64,000 bases of DNA. It comes from Massilia sp. Root133 (GTDB lineage: Bacteria > Pseudomonadota > Gammaproteobacteria > Burkholderiales > Burkholderiaceae_D). The DNA lies in contig NZ_LMEW01000036.1 of assembly GCF_001426525.1 (NCBI RefSeq), positions 1 to 64,000 on the forward strand. Direction: 5' to 3'. Shown in pieces: positions 32,816 through 41,291 of the stretch; position 1 is the first letter of the stretch, and the number at the start of each line of letters is the position of its first letter. Position numbers and translations under genes: made by a program. The notes beneath the pieces are model-generated. The model saw only the letters and a program-made list of their open reading frames with translations. It ran no database searches and was not told where the DNA came from.

Positions 32816-33831
32816 TCAGTTCGCTGTCCCCGCAGCTCAACTTCGCCATCACCCACGCCAGCGACGTCTCGGCCGCACGCCGCGCCGGGCAGAAGCTGGC
32901 GGACGCGCTCGGCTTCGACGACGTCAAGGCCGGCCGCCTCGCGATCATCATCACGGAAGCGGCCACCAACATCCTCAAGCACGCGGGCGAGGGCACCGTC
33001 ACGATCATGCGCACGCAGTCCGGCGTCGCGATGCCGGGCGTGGATGTCGTCGCCATCGACAACGGGCCCGGCATCGCCGACCTCGATTTCGCGCTGCGCG
33101 ACGGCGTCTCGACGGCCGGCACGGCGGGCACGGGCCTCGGTGCGCTGCGCCGCCAGGCCGATGAATTCGACGCGTGGACCCGGCACGGCGGCGGCAGCGC
33201 CTTCTTCATGCGTGTCTGGCAGGGCGCCGCGCCACCCGAGCCCTGCGGCATCGAAGTGGGCGCGCTGTGCACGCCGCTCGCTGGCGAGGAAGAGAGCGGC
33301 GACGGCTGGGGCGTCACCTGCGATCTCGATGGCGCCACCCTGGTCGGCGTAGACGGACTCGGTCACGGGCCGGAAGCGGCAAAGGCCGCCGCCGGCGCCA
33401 TCCAGGCGCTGCAAAAGCGTCCGGCCGCCCGGCCTGCCGAGGTGCTGCAGACGGCGCACGAACTGCTGCGCATCACGCGCGGTGCCGCGATGTCCGTGGC
33501 AAGGATCGACTACAGCGGCGGCGACATCCGTTTCGCCGGCATCGGCAACGTGGCCGCCGTCGTGTTCGACGGCACGGCGCGCCGCGCGCTCGTCTCGCAC
33601 AACGGCATCGTGGGCCACAACATGCGCAAGGTACAGGAATTCACCGCGCCGTTCCCGCCCGGCGCGCTGTGCGTGCTGGCCTCGGACGGCATCCAGACCC
33701 AGTGGGACATCGGCGCGTACCCGGGCCTGCATGTGCACGCGCCCGCGCTCGTGGCGGCCGTGCTGATGCGCGACTTCATCCGCCGCCGCGACGATGCGAT
33801 GGTGCTGGTCGCGCGCCGGAGAACGTCATGA
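32803..33831 (+). CDS. Fused RsbT/RsbW-like ATPase and RsbX-type PP2C phosphatase
   Basis: A 342-residue fusion. Residues 1-137 form a GHKL ATPase with N-box E52 to N56 and G1 box DNGPGI (86-91). Residues about 148-340 form a SpoIIE/RsbX-type PP2C phosphatase with VDGLGHG (183-189), ASDGI (293-297) and the C-terminal DDAMVLVA (330-337) supplying metal aspartates. In Bacillus the reset phosphatase RsbX is a separate single-domain protein. Here kinase-like and phosphatase activities are joined. ATGA overlap with the following kinase. Confidence 0.9.
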   Translation: METLISSLSPQLNFAITHASDVSAARRAGQKLADALGFDDVKAGRLAIIITEAATNILKHAGEGTVTIMRTQSGVAMPGVDVVAIDNGPGIADLDFALRDGVSTAGTAGTGLGALRRQADEFDAWTRHGGGSAFFMRVWQGAAPPEPCGIEVGALCTPLAGEEESGDGWGVTCDLDGATLVGVDGLGHGPEAAKAAAGAIQALQKRPAARPAEVLQTAHELLRITRGAAMSVARIDYSGGDIRFAGIGNVAAVVFDGTARRALVSHNGIVGHNMRKVQEFTAPFPPGALCVLASDGIQTQWDIGAYPGLHVHAPALVAAVLMRDFIRRRDDAMVLVARRRTS

Positions 33832-35165
33832 ACGTCCAGCGCATCCTCGCCGTGGGCCTCGACGACGAGCAGGACGTCGTGCTCGTGCGCCAGCGCGCGC
33901 GCCAGGTCTCGCACCTGCTCGGGTTTTCGCAGCAGGACCAGGTACGCATCGCCACCGCCGTCTCGGAAGTGGCGCGCGGCGCCTGCCAGGCCGGCTTCGG
34001 CGGCCGCGCCGCGTTCCTGATCCGCGAGGCGGGCCGGCGCCAGTCGCTCGAGGTGACGATCAGCGGCGGCAAGGGCGCGCACGGCAGCTTGCCGGACGAT
34101 GCCGTCGTCACCGCGCACCGCCTGATGGACGAGTGCGAGGTCGCCGAGGACGAGCAGGGCGCCGGCGTGATCACGATGCGCAAGGCGCTGCCGCCGCAGC
34201 TGTGGATCGACCATGCGCGCCTGGCCGAGGTCGCGGGGCAGCTGGCCAAGGACAGCCCCGTCGCGAACACGTACAACGAACTGGAGCTGCAGAACCGCGA
34301 ACTGGTCGCCACGCTGGCTGAACTGCGCGAGCGCCAGGAAGACCTGCTGTCGCTGACGCGCGAACTGGAAGACACGAACCGCGGCATCGTCGCGCTGTAC
34401 GCCGAGATCGAGGACAAGGCCGACCATTTGCGCCGCGCCGACGAGATGAAGTCGCGCTTCCTGTCGAACACGAGCCACGAGCTGCGCACGCCGCTGTCGT
34501 CGATCCGCGCGCTGGCCAAGCTGCTGCTGGACCGCATGGACGGCGACCTGACGCCGGAACAGGAGCGCCAGGTGCGCTTCATCGAGGCCGCCGCAGCCGA
34601 CCTGTCGGAACTCGTCAACGACCTGCTCGACCTGGCCAAGATCGAGGCGGGCCGCGTCGAGGTGGTGGTGGCGCCCATCGTCGTGGACAACCTGTTCCGC
34701 GCGCTCAAGGGCATGCTCCGTCCGCTCGTCGACGATGCGCGGGTCGATCTGATCTTCGAACCGTGCGACTATGTCGAGGCATTCGATTCGGACGAGGGCA
34801 AGATCGCGCAGATCCTGCGCAACTTCATTTCGAACGCCCTGAAATTCACCGAGCAGGGCGCGGTGCGCGTGTCGGCCTTCCACGATCCCGAGGCCGACAC
34901 GATCACGTTCGCGGTGGCCGATACCGGGATCGGCATCAGCCCGGACAACCTGCAGTTGATCTTCGAAGAGTTCAGCCAGATCGAACACCCGCTGCAGCGG
35001 CGCAGCAAGGGCACCGGCCTCGGCCTTCCCCTGTGCCGCAAGCTGGCGGATCTACTCGGCGGCCGCGTGGACGTGGTCAGCCAGCCCGGCGTCGGCTCCA
35101 CCTTCAGCCTCGTGCTGCCGCGCTTCTTCCCGGCCCAAACTGTGCAGCGCAACGCTGGAATCTGA
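33828..35165 (+). CDS. Histidine kinase with degenerate RsbT-like N-terminal domain
   Basis: A 445-residue soluble kinase. Residues 1-120 align with the RsbT-like ATPase fold (VRQRARQVSHLLGFSQQDQV, TAVSEVARGA), but the N-box Asn is G51 and the G1 DxGPGI box is absent, so ATP binding is probably lost. A coiled coil (about 150-205) leads to the HisKA motif SHELRTP with H217. The HATPase core has NFISNALKF, DTGIGISPDN and GTGLGLPL. No transmembrane helix or PAS/GAF sensor is seen, so the N-domain is the only candidate input module. Confidence 0.9.
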   Translation: MNVQRILAVGLDDEQDVVLVRQRARQVSHLLGFSQQDQVRIATAVSEVARGACQAGFGGRAAFLIREAGRRQSLEVTISGGKGAHGSLPDDAVVTAHRLMDECEVAEDEQGAGVITMRKALPPQLWIDHARLAEVAGQLAKDSPVANTYNELELQNRELVATLAELRERQEDLLSLTRELEDTNRGIVALYAEIEDKADHLRRADEMKSRFLSNTSHELRTPLSSIRALAKLLLDRMDGDLTPEQERQVRFIEAAAADLSELVNDLLDLAKIEAGRVEVVVAPIVVDNLFRALKGMLRPLVDDARVDLIFEPCDYVEAFDSDEGKIAQILRNFISNALKFTEQGAVRVSAFHDPEADTITFAVADTGIGISPDNLQLIFEEFSQIEHPLQRRSKGTGLGLPLCRKLADLLGGRVDVVSQPGVGSTFSLVLPRFFPAQTVQRNAGI

Positions 35166-35175
35166 GGAACGCAAC

Positions 35176-37068
35176 ATGACTACCCCGACTTTGATCCTCA
35201 ACGTCGACGACAACGACGGCGCCCGCTACGCCAAGACGCGCATCCTGCAGAGCGCCGGCTTCGACGTCGTCGAGGCCAGCAACGGGACCGATGCGCTGAA
35301 TGTCGTCAAGCGCGGCGGCGTGGCGCTCGTGCTGCTCGACGTGAAGCTCCCGGACATCAACGGCATCGAGGTGTGCCGCCGCATCAAGGCCGACCCGGAC
35401 AGCGCGATGGTCCTCGTGCTGCAGACGTCGGCCGCGCTGACGGGCCGCGCCGACAAGATCCGCGGCCTGGAAGGCGGCGCCGACAACTATCTCGCGGCGC
35501 CGATCGAGGCCGACGAACTGGTCGCCAACGTCAACGCGCTGCTGCGCATGCGCCAGACCCAGAGCGCGCTGCGCGACAGCGAGGAACGCTTCCGCCAGCT
35601 CACCGACAACATCGAGGACGTGTTCTGGATGTTCTCCGTGCCGGCGCGCGCGCTCGAATACGTCAGCCCGGCCTATGCGACGATCTGGGGCCGCCCCATC
35701 GACACGCTGGAACGCGAGCCGGGCAGCTGGCTCTCGGCCGTGCATCCGGACGACCGCGCCTACGTCGCGTCGCTGTGGGATGCGCTGCAGACCGCGCCGC
35801 ACTACGAAGCCGAATTCCGCGTGATGATGCCGGACGGCTCGCCGCGCTGGGTGCGCGACCGCCTGTTCCCCGTGCGCGACCGGCGCGACGAGGTGTACCG
35901 CGTGGCGCGCGTGACGAGCGACATCACGCGCCGCAAGGAGATGGAAGCCCTGCTGCGCGCGGCCGACGCCAACAAGAACGAATTCCTCGCGACGCTCGCG
36001 CACGAGCTGCGCAATCCGCTGTCGCCGATCCGCAATGCGGCGGCGCTGCTGGGCGCGTCCGGCAACGGCGCCAGCGAGCACCAGGCGCGCGCGCGCGACG
36101 TCATCACGCGCCAGGTCGACCATCTCGCCCACCTCGTCGACGACCTGCTCGACGTGGCGCGCATCTCCGAGGGCAAGATCGTCCTGCGCCAGGAAGAGGT
36201 CGAGCTGAAAGGCGTGATCGCCCAGGCGGTCGAAACGGCCGGCCCGCTGATCGCGGCGCGCGAGCACAAGCTGGACGTCGTCCAGCCGGACCGCCAGATC
36301 TGGCTGAGGGGCGACCCGGTGCGCCTCGCGCAATCGATGGGCAACCTGCTGCACAATGCGGCCAAGTTCACGCCGAAGGGCGGCAGGATCAGGGTCGAGG
36401 TGACGCTGCAGGACGCCGTCGTGCGCATTGCCGTGCAGGACAACGGCATCGGCATCGCCGAGGACAACCTGTCGCGCATTTTCGGCATGTTCGCGCAGGC
36501 CGCCGTCCCGCCGGACCGCGCACCGGAAGGCCTCGGCATCGGCCTGTCGCTCGTCTCGCGCCTGCTCGAGATGCACGGCGGCCGGTTGTCCGCCACGAGC
36601 CCCGGCATCGGCCTCGGCTCCACGTTCACCGTCGAGCTGCCGGTGCTGCGCACGGCGGAGCAGGGCGCGCAGGCGGCCGAGGCGCCGTCCGGCGCACCGG
36701 CGCCGGCGTCGGGCGGCCGCAAGATCCTGCTCGTCGACGACAACGTCGATGCGATGGAGATGATGGCTTTCCTGCTGGCCGAGATGGGCTACGAGGCGCA
36801 CACGACCGCGGATGCCGGCAACCTCGTGCAGATGGCGCTGGCGTTGCGGCCGGACGTGATCGTGCTCGACATCGGCCTGCCGGGCGTGGACGGCTACGAA
36901 CTGGCGCGCATGCTCAAGCGGCATCCGCAGCTGGCCTCGACCCGCCTCGTCGCGCATACCGGCTACGGTTCACCGGAAGACCGGCGCAAGGCGCAGGACG
37001 CCGGGTTCGATGCGCACCTCGTCAAGCCGGCCGAGCTGGAGGATCTGGAAAAGGCATTGCAGGGTTGA
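35176..37068 (+). CDS. Hybrid REC-PAS-HK-REC signalling protein
   Basis: A 630-residue protein. REC1 (about 5-122) has phospho-acceptor D55, but the conserved Lys of the KP motif is replaced (YLAAPI). A PAS domain with PAC (about 135-255) follows. HisKA has H276 in AHELRNPLSP, and the HATPase has NLLHNAAKF, DNGIGIAEDN and EGLGIGLSL. REC2 (about 515-630) has D565 and K617 in HLVKP. No DNA-binding output domain is present. It lies 10 bp after the previous kinase and should accept phosphate from it or pass it on. Confidence 0.92.
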   Translation: MTTPTLILNVDDNDGARYAKTRILQSAGFDVVEASNGTDALNVVKRGGVALVLLDVKLPDINGIEVCRRIKADPDSAMVLVLQTSAALTGRADKIRGLEGGADNYLAAPIEADELVANVNALLRMRQTQSALRDSEERFRQLTDNIEDVFWMFSVPARALEYVSPAYATIWGRPIDTLEREPGSWLSAVHPDDRAYVASLWDALQTAPHYEAEFRVMMPDGSPRWVRDRLFPVRDRRDEVYRVARVTSDITRRKEMEALLRAADANKNEFLATLAHELRNPLSPIRNAAALLGASGNGASEHQARARDVITRQVDHLAHLVDDLLDVARISEGKIVLRQEEVELKGVIAQAVETAGPLIAAREHKLDVVQPDRQIWLRGDPVRLAQSMGNLLHNAAKFTPKGGRIRVEVTLQDAVVRIAVQDNGIGIAEDNLSRIFGMFAQAAVPPDRAPEGLGIGLSLVSRLLEMHGGRLSATSPGIGLGSTFTVELPVLRTAEQGAQAAEAPSGAPAPASGGRKILLVDDNVDAMEMMAFLLAEMGYEAHTTADAGNLVQMALALRPDVIVLDIGLPGVDGYELARMLKRHPQLASTRLVAHTGYGSPEDRRKAQDAGFDAHLVKPAELEDLEKALQG

Positions 37069-37147
37069 TGGAACGTGCGTCAGCGCACGTACATTCGCGC
37101 TGCATCGGCCTAATCTGGCGCCATCATTGCCACCGATGGAGGCCATC

Positions 37148-37336
37148 ATGCCCAAGGGAGCCAGCCCGAAACGCGAGCGCGAGTACAAGAAGCTCGAGAC
37201 GGAATTCAAGAAGGAACACCGCTATCCCGGCCGCGAGGAAGAGGTCGCGTCGCGCATCGTGAACAAGCAGCGCGCGGAGCACGGCGAGACGAAGCAGTCG
37301 TCGGGCGGCGGGTCGAAGCAGTCGGCGAAGAAGTAA
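37148..37336 (+). CDS. Small charged protein, possible stress protein
   Basis: A 62-residue hydrophilic, lysine and glutamate-rich protein (MPKGASPKREREYKKLE, then HRYPGREEEVASRIVNKQR) with a Ser/Gly/Gln tail. The start at 37148 has GGAGG five bases upstream; an in-frame ATG at 37136 overlaps that site. It resembles small stress or plasmid-stabilisation-annotated proteins. Position after the stressosome operon suggests it could be a stress-regulated gene. Confidence 0.65.
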   Translation: MPKGASPKREREYKKLETEFKKEHRYPGREEEVASRIVNKQRAEHGETKQSSGGGSKQSAKK

Positions 37337-37360
37337 AACCCCCGGACTTGCGCCCGGGGG
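37335..37360 (-). terminator. Intrinsic terminator of the M16 peptidase operon
   Basis: CCCCCGG (37339-37345) and CCGGGGG (37354-37360) form a stem with an 8-nt loop. On the minus strand the stem is followed by TTTTA. It also ends convergent transcription from the small gene at 37148. Confidence 0.75.
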
Positions 37361-37369
37361 CTGGTGCGG

Positions 37370-38788
37370 TTACTTGTCGGTGACCGTAAAGTCGCCGAAC
37401 GCCTTCAGCTGCTCGCCGACGGCCTTCGAATCGCCCACCACGACGATGGACTGGTTCTCCGGCGCGAAGTACTTCTTCGCCACGTCGCGCACCTGTTCCG
37501 GCGTGACCTTTTCGATCAGCGGCACGTACTGGCCCAGGAACTCGGCCGGCAGGCCCACGAGCCAGTTGCTGGACAGCGTGTTCGCGACGGCGCGCTGCAT
37601 CTGGTTGCTCAGCAGGTAGCCGCCCGCCACGTAGCGCTTGTGCATCTTCATCTCGTCCGCCGGGACGAGGTCCGCGCCGATGCGCTTGTACTCGTTGAAG
37701 TACTCGGTCAGTGCGGCGCCCGTGACTTCGTTGCGCACGTCCGCCCCGCCGACGATGCCGCCGCCTTCGCGCAGCAGGCGCGCGCCGGCCGAGGCGCCGT
37801 AGGTGTAACCCTTCTCCTCGCGCAGGTTGATGTTCACCCGGCTCGAAAAGCCGCCGCCCAGGATCGTGCTTGCCAGGCGCAGCGGGATCTGGTCGGACGC
37901 CGTCGCCGCGATGCCGGGGCTGCCCAGGCGCAGCGTCGACTGCACGCTGCCGCCCCGTTCCAGCAGCAGGCGCACGGGTTTTGCCGTGGCCGGGGCCTTC
38001 GGCACGTCGGCCGTGGCCGGACCGCTCGCCTTCCAGTCGCCGAACGCCTTCTGCGCGAGTTTCAGGGCATCCGCTTCCTTGATGCGCCCCGTGATCACGA
38101 GCAGCGCGCGCTCCGGACGGAAGCGTTTCGCGTGCTCGGTGCGCAGCAGGACTTCCGTCGTCGACTCGATCGATTCCGCCGTCGGCGTCATGTGGCCGTA
38201 CGGGTGATCGCCGTAGATCGCACGGCTGATCGCGCGCTCGGCGCGGAAGCGCGGCGTCGTCTCCGACACGCGCAGGCTTTGCAGTGCGTTCGCCTTGGCC
38301 AGCGCCACTTCGTTGGCAGGGAAGGCCGGCGTGCGCACGACTTCGGCCAGCAACTGCATCATCGGCCCGGCCTGCGACGCGAGCGCGCTGGCCTGGACCG
38401 CGATGCCGTCCGCGCCGGCGCCGGCGGCCACGGAGCCGCCCATGCCCTGCGCCGCTTCCGCGATCGCGCGCGAGTCGCGTTTCGCCGTGCCTTCGTTAAG
38501 CAGGCCGGCCAGCAGGTTGGCGAAGCCCGGGTGTTTCGCATCGTCCGCGACGAGGCCCGCGTCGCGCACGGCCAGCACCATGTCCACGCGCGGGATGCCC
38601 GTGCGCGGCACGATCCACACCTGCAGGCCGTTGGCCAGGGTCTTCTTGCCGATGTGCGGGACGGGCAGGGGTTTGTCTTTCGCATAGGCCGGCATCGCGG
38701 CCGGCATCGCGTCCTTCGGCACGTCCGCGGCTTGCGCCGGGTGGGCGAACAAAGCGCCCACGATCATCGTCAGCATCAGTTTGTTCAT
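37370..38788 (-). CDS. M16 family peptidase, inactive (processing-subunit-like) partner
   Basis: A 472-residue periplasmic protein with a signal peptide (MNKLMLTMIVGALFAHPAQA). It has two M16 domains but the HxxEH zinc motif is absent: the aligned segment reads HPGFANLLAGLLNEGT. The C-domain retains LREEKGYTYGASA, the Arg-Tyr pair typical of non-catalytic M16 subunits that help bind substrate. It follows the catalytic subunit gene by 11 bp, so the two probably form a heterodimer. Confidence 0.88.
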   Translation of the reverse strand: MNKLMLTMIVGALFAHPAQAADVPKDAMPAAMPAYAKDKPLPVPHIGKKTLANGLQVWIVPRTGIPRVDMVLAVRDAGLVADDAKHPGFANLLAGLLNEGTAKRDSRAIAEAAQGMGGSVAAGAGADGIAVQASALASQAGPMMQLLAEVVRTPAFPANEVALAKANALQSLRVSETTPRFRAERAISRAIYGDHPYGHMTPTAESIESTTEVLLRTEHAKRFRPERALLVITGRIKEADALKLAQKAFGDWKASGPATADVPKAPATAKPVRLLLERGGSVQSTLRLGSPGIAATASDQIPLRLASTILGGGFSSRVNINLREEKGYTYGASAGARLLREGGGIVGGADVRNEVTGAALTEYFNEYKRIGADLVPADEMKMHKRYVAGGYLLSNQMQRAVANTLSSNWLVGLPAEFLGQYVPLIEKVTPEQVRDVAKKYFAPENQSIVVVGDSKAVGEQLKAFGDFTVTDK

Positions 38789-38799
38789 CGATGCGCTCC

Positions 38800-40152
38800 T
38801 CATTTCTTTGCTGCCGGTTTACGGTCGATGACGGTGCGGTTCGCCTTCGTCAGGTAGGTGGCGGCCACGCGCTGGAGGTCGGCGGACGTCACGCCCTCGA
38901 TCCAGCCCGGCACCTTGTTGACGACGTTGGCGTCGCCCCACAGCGTCTGCAGCTTGGCGAGCATGTCGGCGCGCGACAGGATGTTTTCCAGGTCGTTGTT
39001 CCAGTCCGCGAGCATGCGGGTCTTCACGCGCTTCAGCGTGGCGGCATCGACGCCGTCCTTGACGACTTTCGCGATCTGCTCGTCCATCGCGGCCAGCATC
39101 GCGTCGGCGCTGCTGTTCGGCTTGTACAGGCCGAACACGGTGAACAGGGTAGGGCCGCCGTATTCGAACGGACCGGTGAGGCCAAAGCCGCCCTGGACGT
39201 TCAGCGCGATCTCGCGGCCCTTGACGAGATTCAGGTAGAACAGCGACGCGTCGCCGCCGGCCAGCAGTTCGGACAGCACGGCCATCGGCGCCTGGTCCGC
39301 GCTGCCCGGCGGCGGCACTTTCCAGCCGACGGCGACGGCCGGCACCTGCGCCAGCGCATCGCTTTGTTCGATGCGTTTTTCCTGTGTGTTCAGGCCTTCC
39401 GTGAAGTCGGAGCCTTTCGGCACGGGGCGGGCCGCGATGCCGCCGAAGTACTTCTGCGCGAGCGCGAAGGCCTGCGCGGGCGTGACGTCGCCGGCGATCG
39501 CCAGCACGGCGTTGTTCGGACCGTAGTAGTCGCGGTGGAAGGCGCGCACGTCGTCGAGGCTCGCGCCTTCGAGGTCCTCGAAGCTGCCGTAGCCGTCGTG
39601 GTTGTTCTCCCATTTCTGGAACGCGAGCTGGCTGATGTCGAGCCAGAAGAAGCCGCCGTACGGCTTGTTCTTGACGTTCACGCGGATCTCTTCCTTGACC
39701 ACGTCCTGCTGGTTCTTCAGCGTGGCCGGGTTGAAGTCGAGCGTCTTCATGCGGTCGGCCTCGAGCCACAGGATCGGCTCGAGCGACGACACGGGCGCCG
39801 TCTCGATGTAGTTCGTGAAGTCGGGACGCGTGGAGCCGTTGTTGTTGCCGCCGCCGCCCGTGATGGCGCGGTCGAACACGCCCTTCGGCGCGTTCGGCGT
39901 GCCCTGGAACATCAGGTGCTCGAACAGGTGGGCGAAGCCCGTGCGGTTGCGCGGCTCGAGGCGCATGCCGACGTGGTACACGACGGATACGCCGACGGTC
40001 GGCGAACCATGGTCTTCGGAGACGACGACCGTCAGGCCGTTGTCGAGCTTCTTGACGTTGACCGGCAGGGTCCACTGGTCGCTGGTCGCCGCGAGCGAGG
40101 TCAGCGAGAGTGACAACCCGGCCAGCAGGGCGGGCAGGTAGCGCAGGCGCAT
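38800..40152 (-). CDS. M16 family zinc metallopeptidase, catalytic subunit
   Basis: A 450-residue secreted peptidase with a signal peptide ending near SLAA. The inverted zinc motif H75-LF-E78-H79 is in GFAHLFEHLMF, and the downstream ligand glutamate lies in VVKEEIR (about 154-155). Two M16 domains are present, as in PqqL/YmxG-type peptidases. Substrate unknown; quality control of periplasmic or transit-peptide-like segments is typical of the family. First gene of a two-gene operon. Confidence 0.92.
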   Translation of the reverse strand: MRLRYLPALLAGLSLSLTSLAATSDQWTLPVNVKKLDNGLTVVVSEDHGSPTVGVSVVYHVGMRLEPRNRTGFAHLFEHLMFQGTPNAPKGVFDRAITGGGGNNNGSTRPDFTNYIETAPVSSLEPILWLEADRMKTLDFNPATLKNQQDVVKEEIRVNVKNKPYGGFFWLDISQLAFQKWENNHDGYGSFEDLEGASLDDVRAFHRDYYGPNNAVLAIAGDVTPAQAFALAQKYFGGIAARPVPKGSDFTEGLNTQEKRIEQSDALAQVPAVAVGWKVPPPGSADQAPMAVLSELLAGGDASLFYLNLVKGREIALNVQGGFGLTGPFEYGGPTLFTVFGLYKPNSSADAMLAAMDEQIAKVVKDGVDAATLKRVKTRMLADWNNDLENILSRADMLAKLQTLWGDANVVNKVPGWIEGVTSADLQRVAATYLTKANRTVIDRKPAAKK

Positions 40153-40455
40153 TGATCACCTTTTATGAAGTTATGGGTCAGGGCATCGAATTTATCTTAA
40201 CGCAACAAATGCAGGGCCGGCATGAAATGTTGATACATACATCGGCGACAAATGGTGACAAACGGTGACATTTGAAGGCAGCCCGGCGCGCGATAATGAC
40301 CGGCTCGCCTATGCATGCCAGCCCGCCCCCATGTCGTTCAGGTGGTCATTTTTGCAGTTCGTCGCAATCCGCTGGGCCGGGCGGGGCCGTCCGTTTATCC
40401 TGTTTTCCATAAACACCAACCCTTACAAAACAAAAACAGGAATTCGGAGAATCGG
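40153..40455. other. Divergent intergenic region between M16 operon and DUF2807 gene
   Basis: No gene is seen. The notable content is the triple tandem word at 40244-40273. The part next to 40400-40450 is A-rich and carries CGGAGA ahead of the DUF2807 start. Confidence 0.5.
40244..40273. promoter_or_regulatory. Three tandem 10-bp GGYGACAAAY words
   Basis: GGCGACAAAT, GGTGACAAAC and GGTGACATTT follow each other with exactly 10-bp period, one helical turn. This is typical of direct-repeat sites for OmpR-family or similar regulators. It lies about 90 bp from the M16 start and 180 bp from the DUF2807 start, so it could serve either. Confidence 0.55.
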
Positions 40456-41229
40456 ATGAACAGGATTTTCTCGCTCGCCCCCGTCGGTGCCGCCCTGTGT
40501 GTCGCGCAGTTGTTCGTCCTTGGGCTCGCGCATGCCGCCCCGGACCTCGCGACCGAAACGCGGCCCGTCGATGCCCGCGTCGTACGGGTCAAGGTCGACG
40601 GCGCCGTCGACCTGAAGATCCGCCAGGGTGCCACGCCGGCCCTGACGCTCAAGGGCGAATCGCGCTACCTGGAGCGCACGATGACGTCGCAGAACGGCGA
40701 TACGCTGAACATCGATACGGACATCCGCGGCCACGTGCGCACCGGCTCGCTCCATGCGGAACTCGTGCTGCCGGCGCTACGGGCGGTGACGTCCGAAAGC
40801 CTCGGGACGACGGACATTTCCGGCTTTTCCGGCGACGAGCTGGAACTGACCCTGGACGGCGCCGGCTCGATGAAGATCGCGGGCAGCTACCGCCTCGTGC
40901 GGGCAAGCCTGGGCGGCATCGGCAGCATGGAGATGCAGGGCCTGAACGGGGAGGGCGTCGAACTGAACCTGCAGGGTGCCGGATACATCTCGCTGGCGGG
41001 ACGCGCGAAATGGCTGAAGGCCGACCTGGGCGGCCTGGGCAACCTGGACGCGCAGCAGTGTAACGCGGACTCCGTCGACATCGACCTGTCCGGCCTCGGC
41101 AACGCGCGCGTGACGGCGCGCCAGAACGCGAACCTGAATTTGTCCGGCATGGGTTCCGTCACGGTGTACGGCAAGCCCCAGAACCGCAAGGTCGCGGTCG
41201 ACGGGCTGGGGAAAGTGAGCTGGAAGTAA
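40456..41229 (+). CDS. DUF2807 (GIN domain) secreted beta-solenoid protein
   Basis: A 257-residue protein with a signal peptide (cleavage near AHAAP). The mature part is built of short repeats of the form L-x-G-x-G-x-(I/L)-x-L (DGAGSMKI, GGIGSMEM, QGAGYISL, GGLGNLDA, SGLGNARV, SGMGSVTV), diagnostic of the DUF2807 beta-solenoid fold found in putative auto-transporter adhesin head domains. Function is not established. Confidence 0.85.
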   Translation: MNRIFSLAPVGAALCVAQLFVLGLAHAAPDLATETRPVDARVVRVKVDGAVDLKIRQGATPALTLKGESRYLERTMTSQNGDTLNIDTDIRGHVRTGSLHAELVLPALRAVTSESLGTTDISGFSGDELELTLDGAGSMKIAGSYRLVRASLGGIGSMEMQGLNGEGVELNLQGAGYISLAGRAKWLKADLGGLGNLDAQQCNADSVDIDLSGLGNARVTARQNANLNLSGMGSVTVYGKPQNRKVAVDGLGKVSWK

Positions 41230-41291
41230 AAGAAGATTTATCTCGAAACAAAAGAACAAAGAGGCGAGGCCTCACGAATCCGAACGAGACG

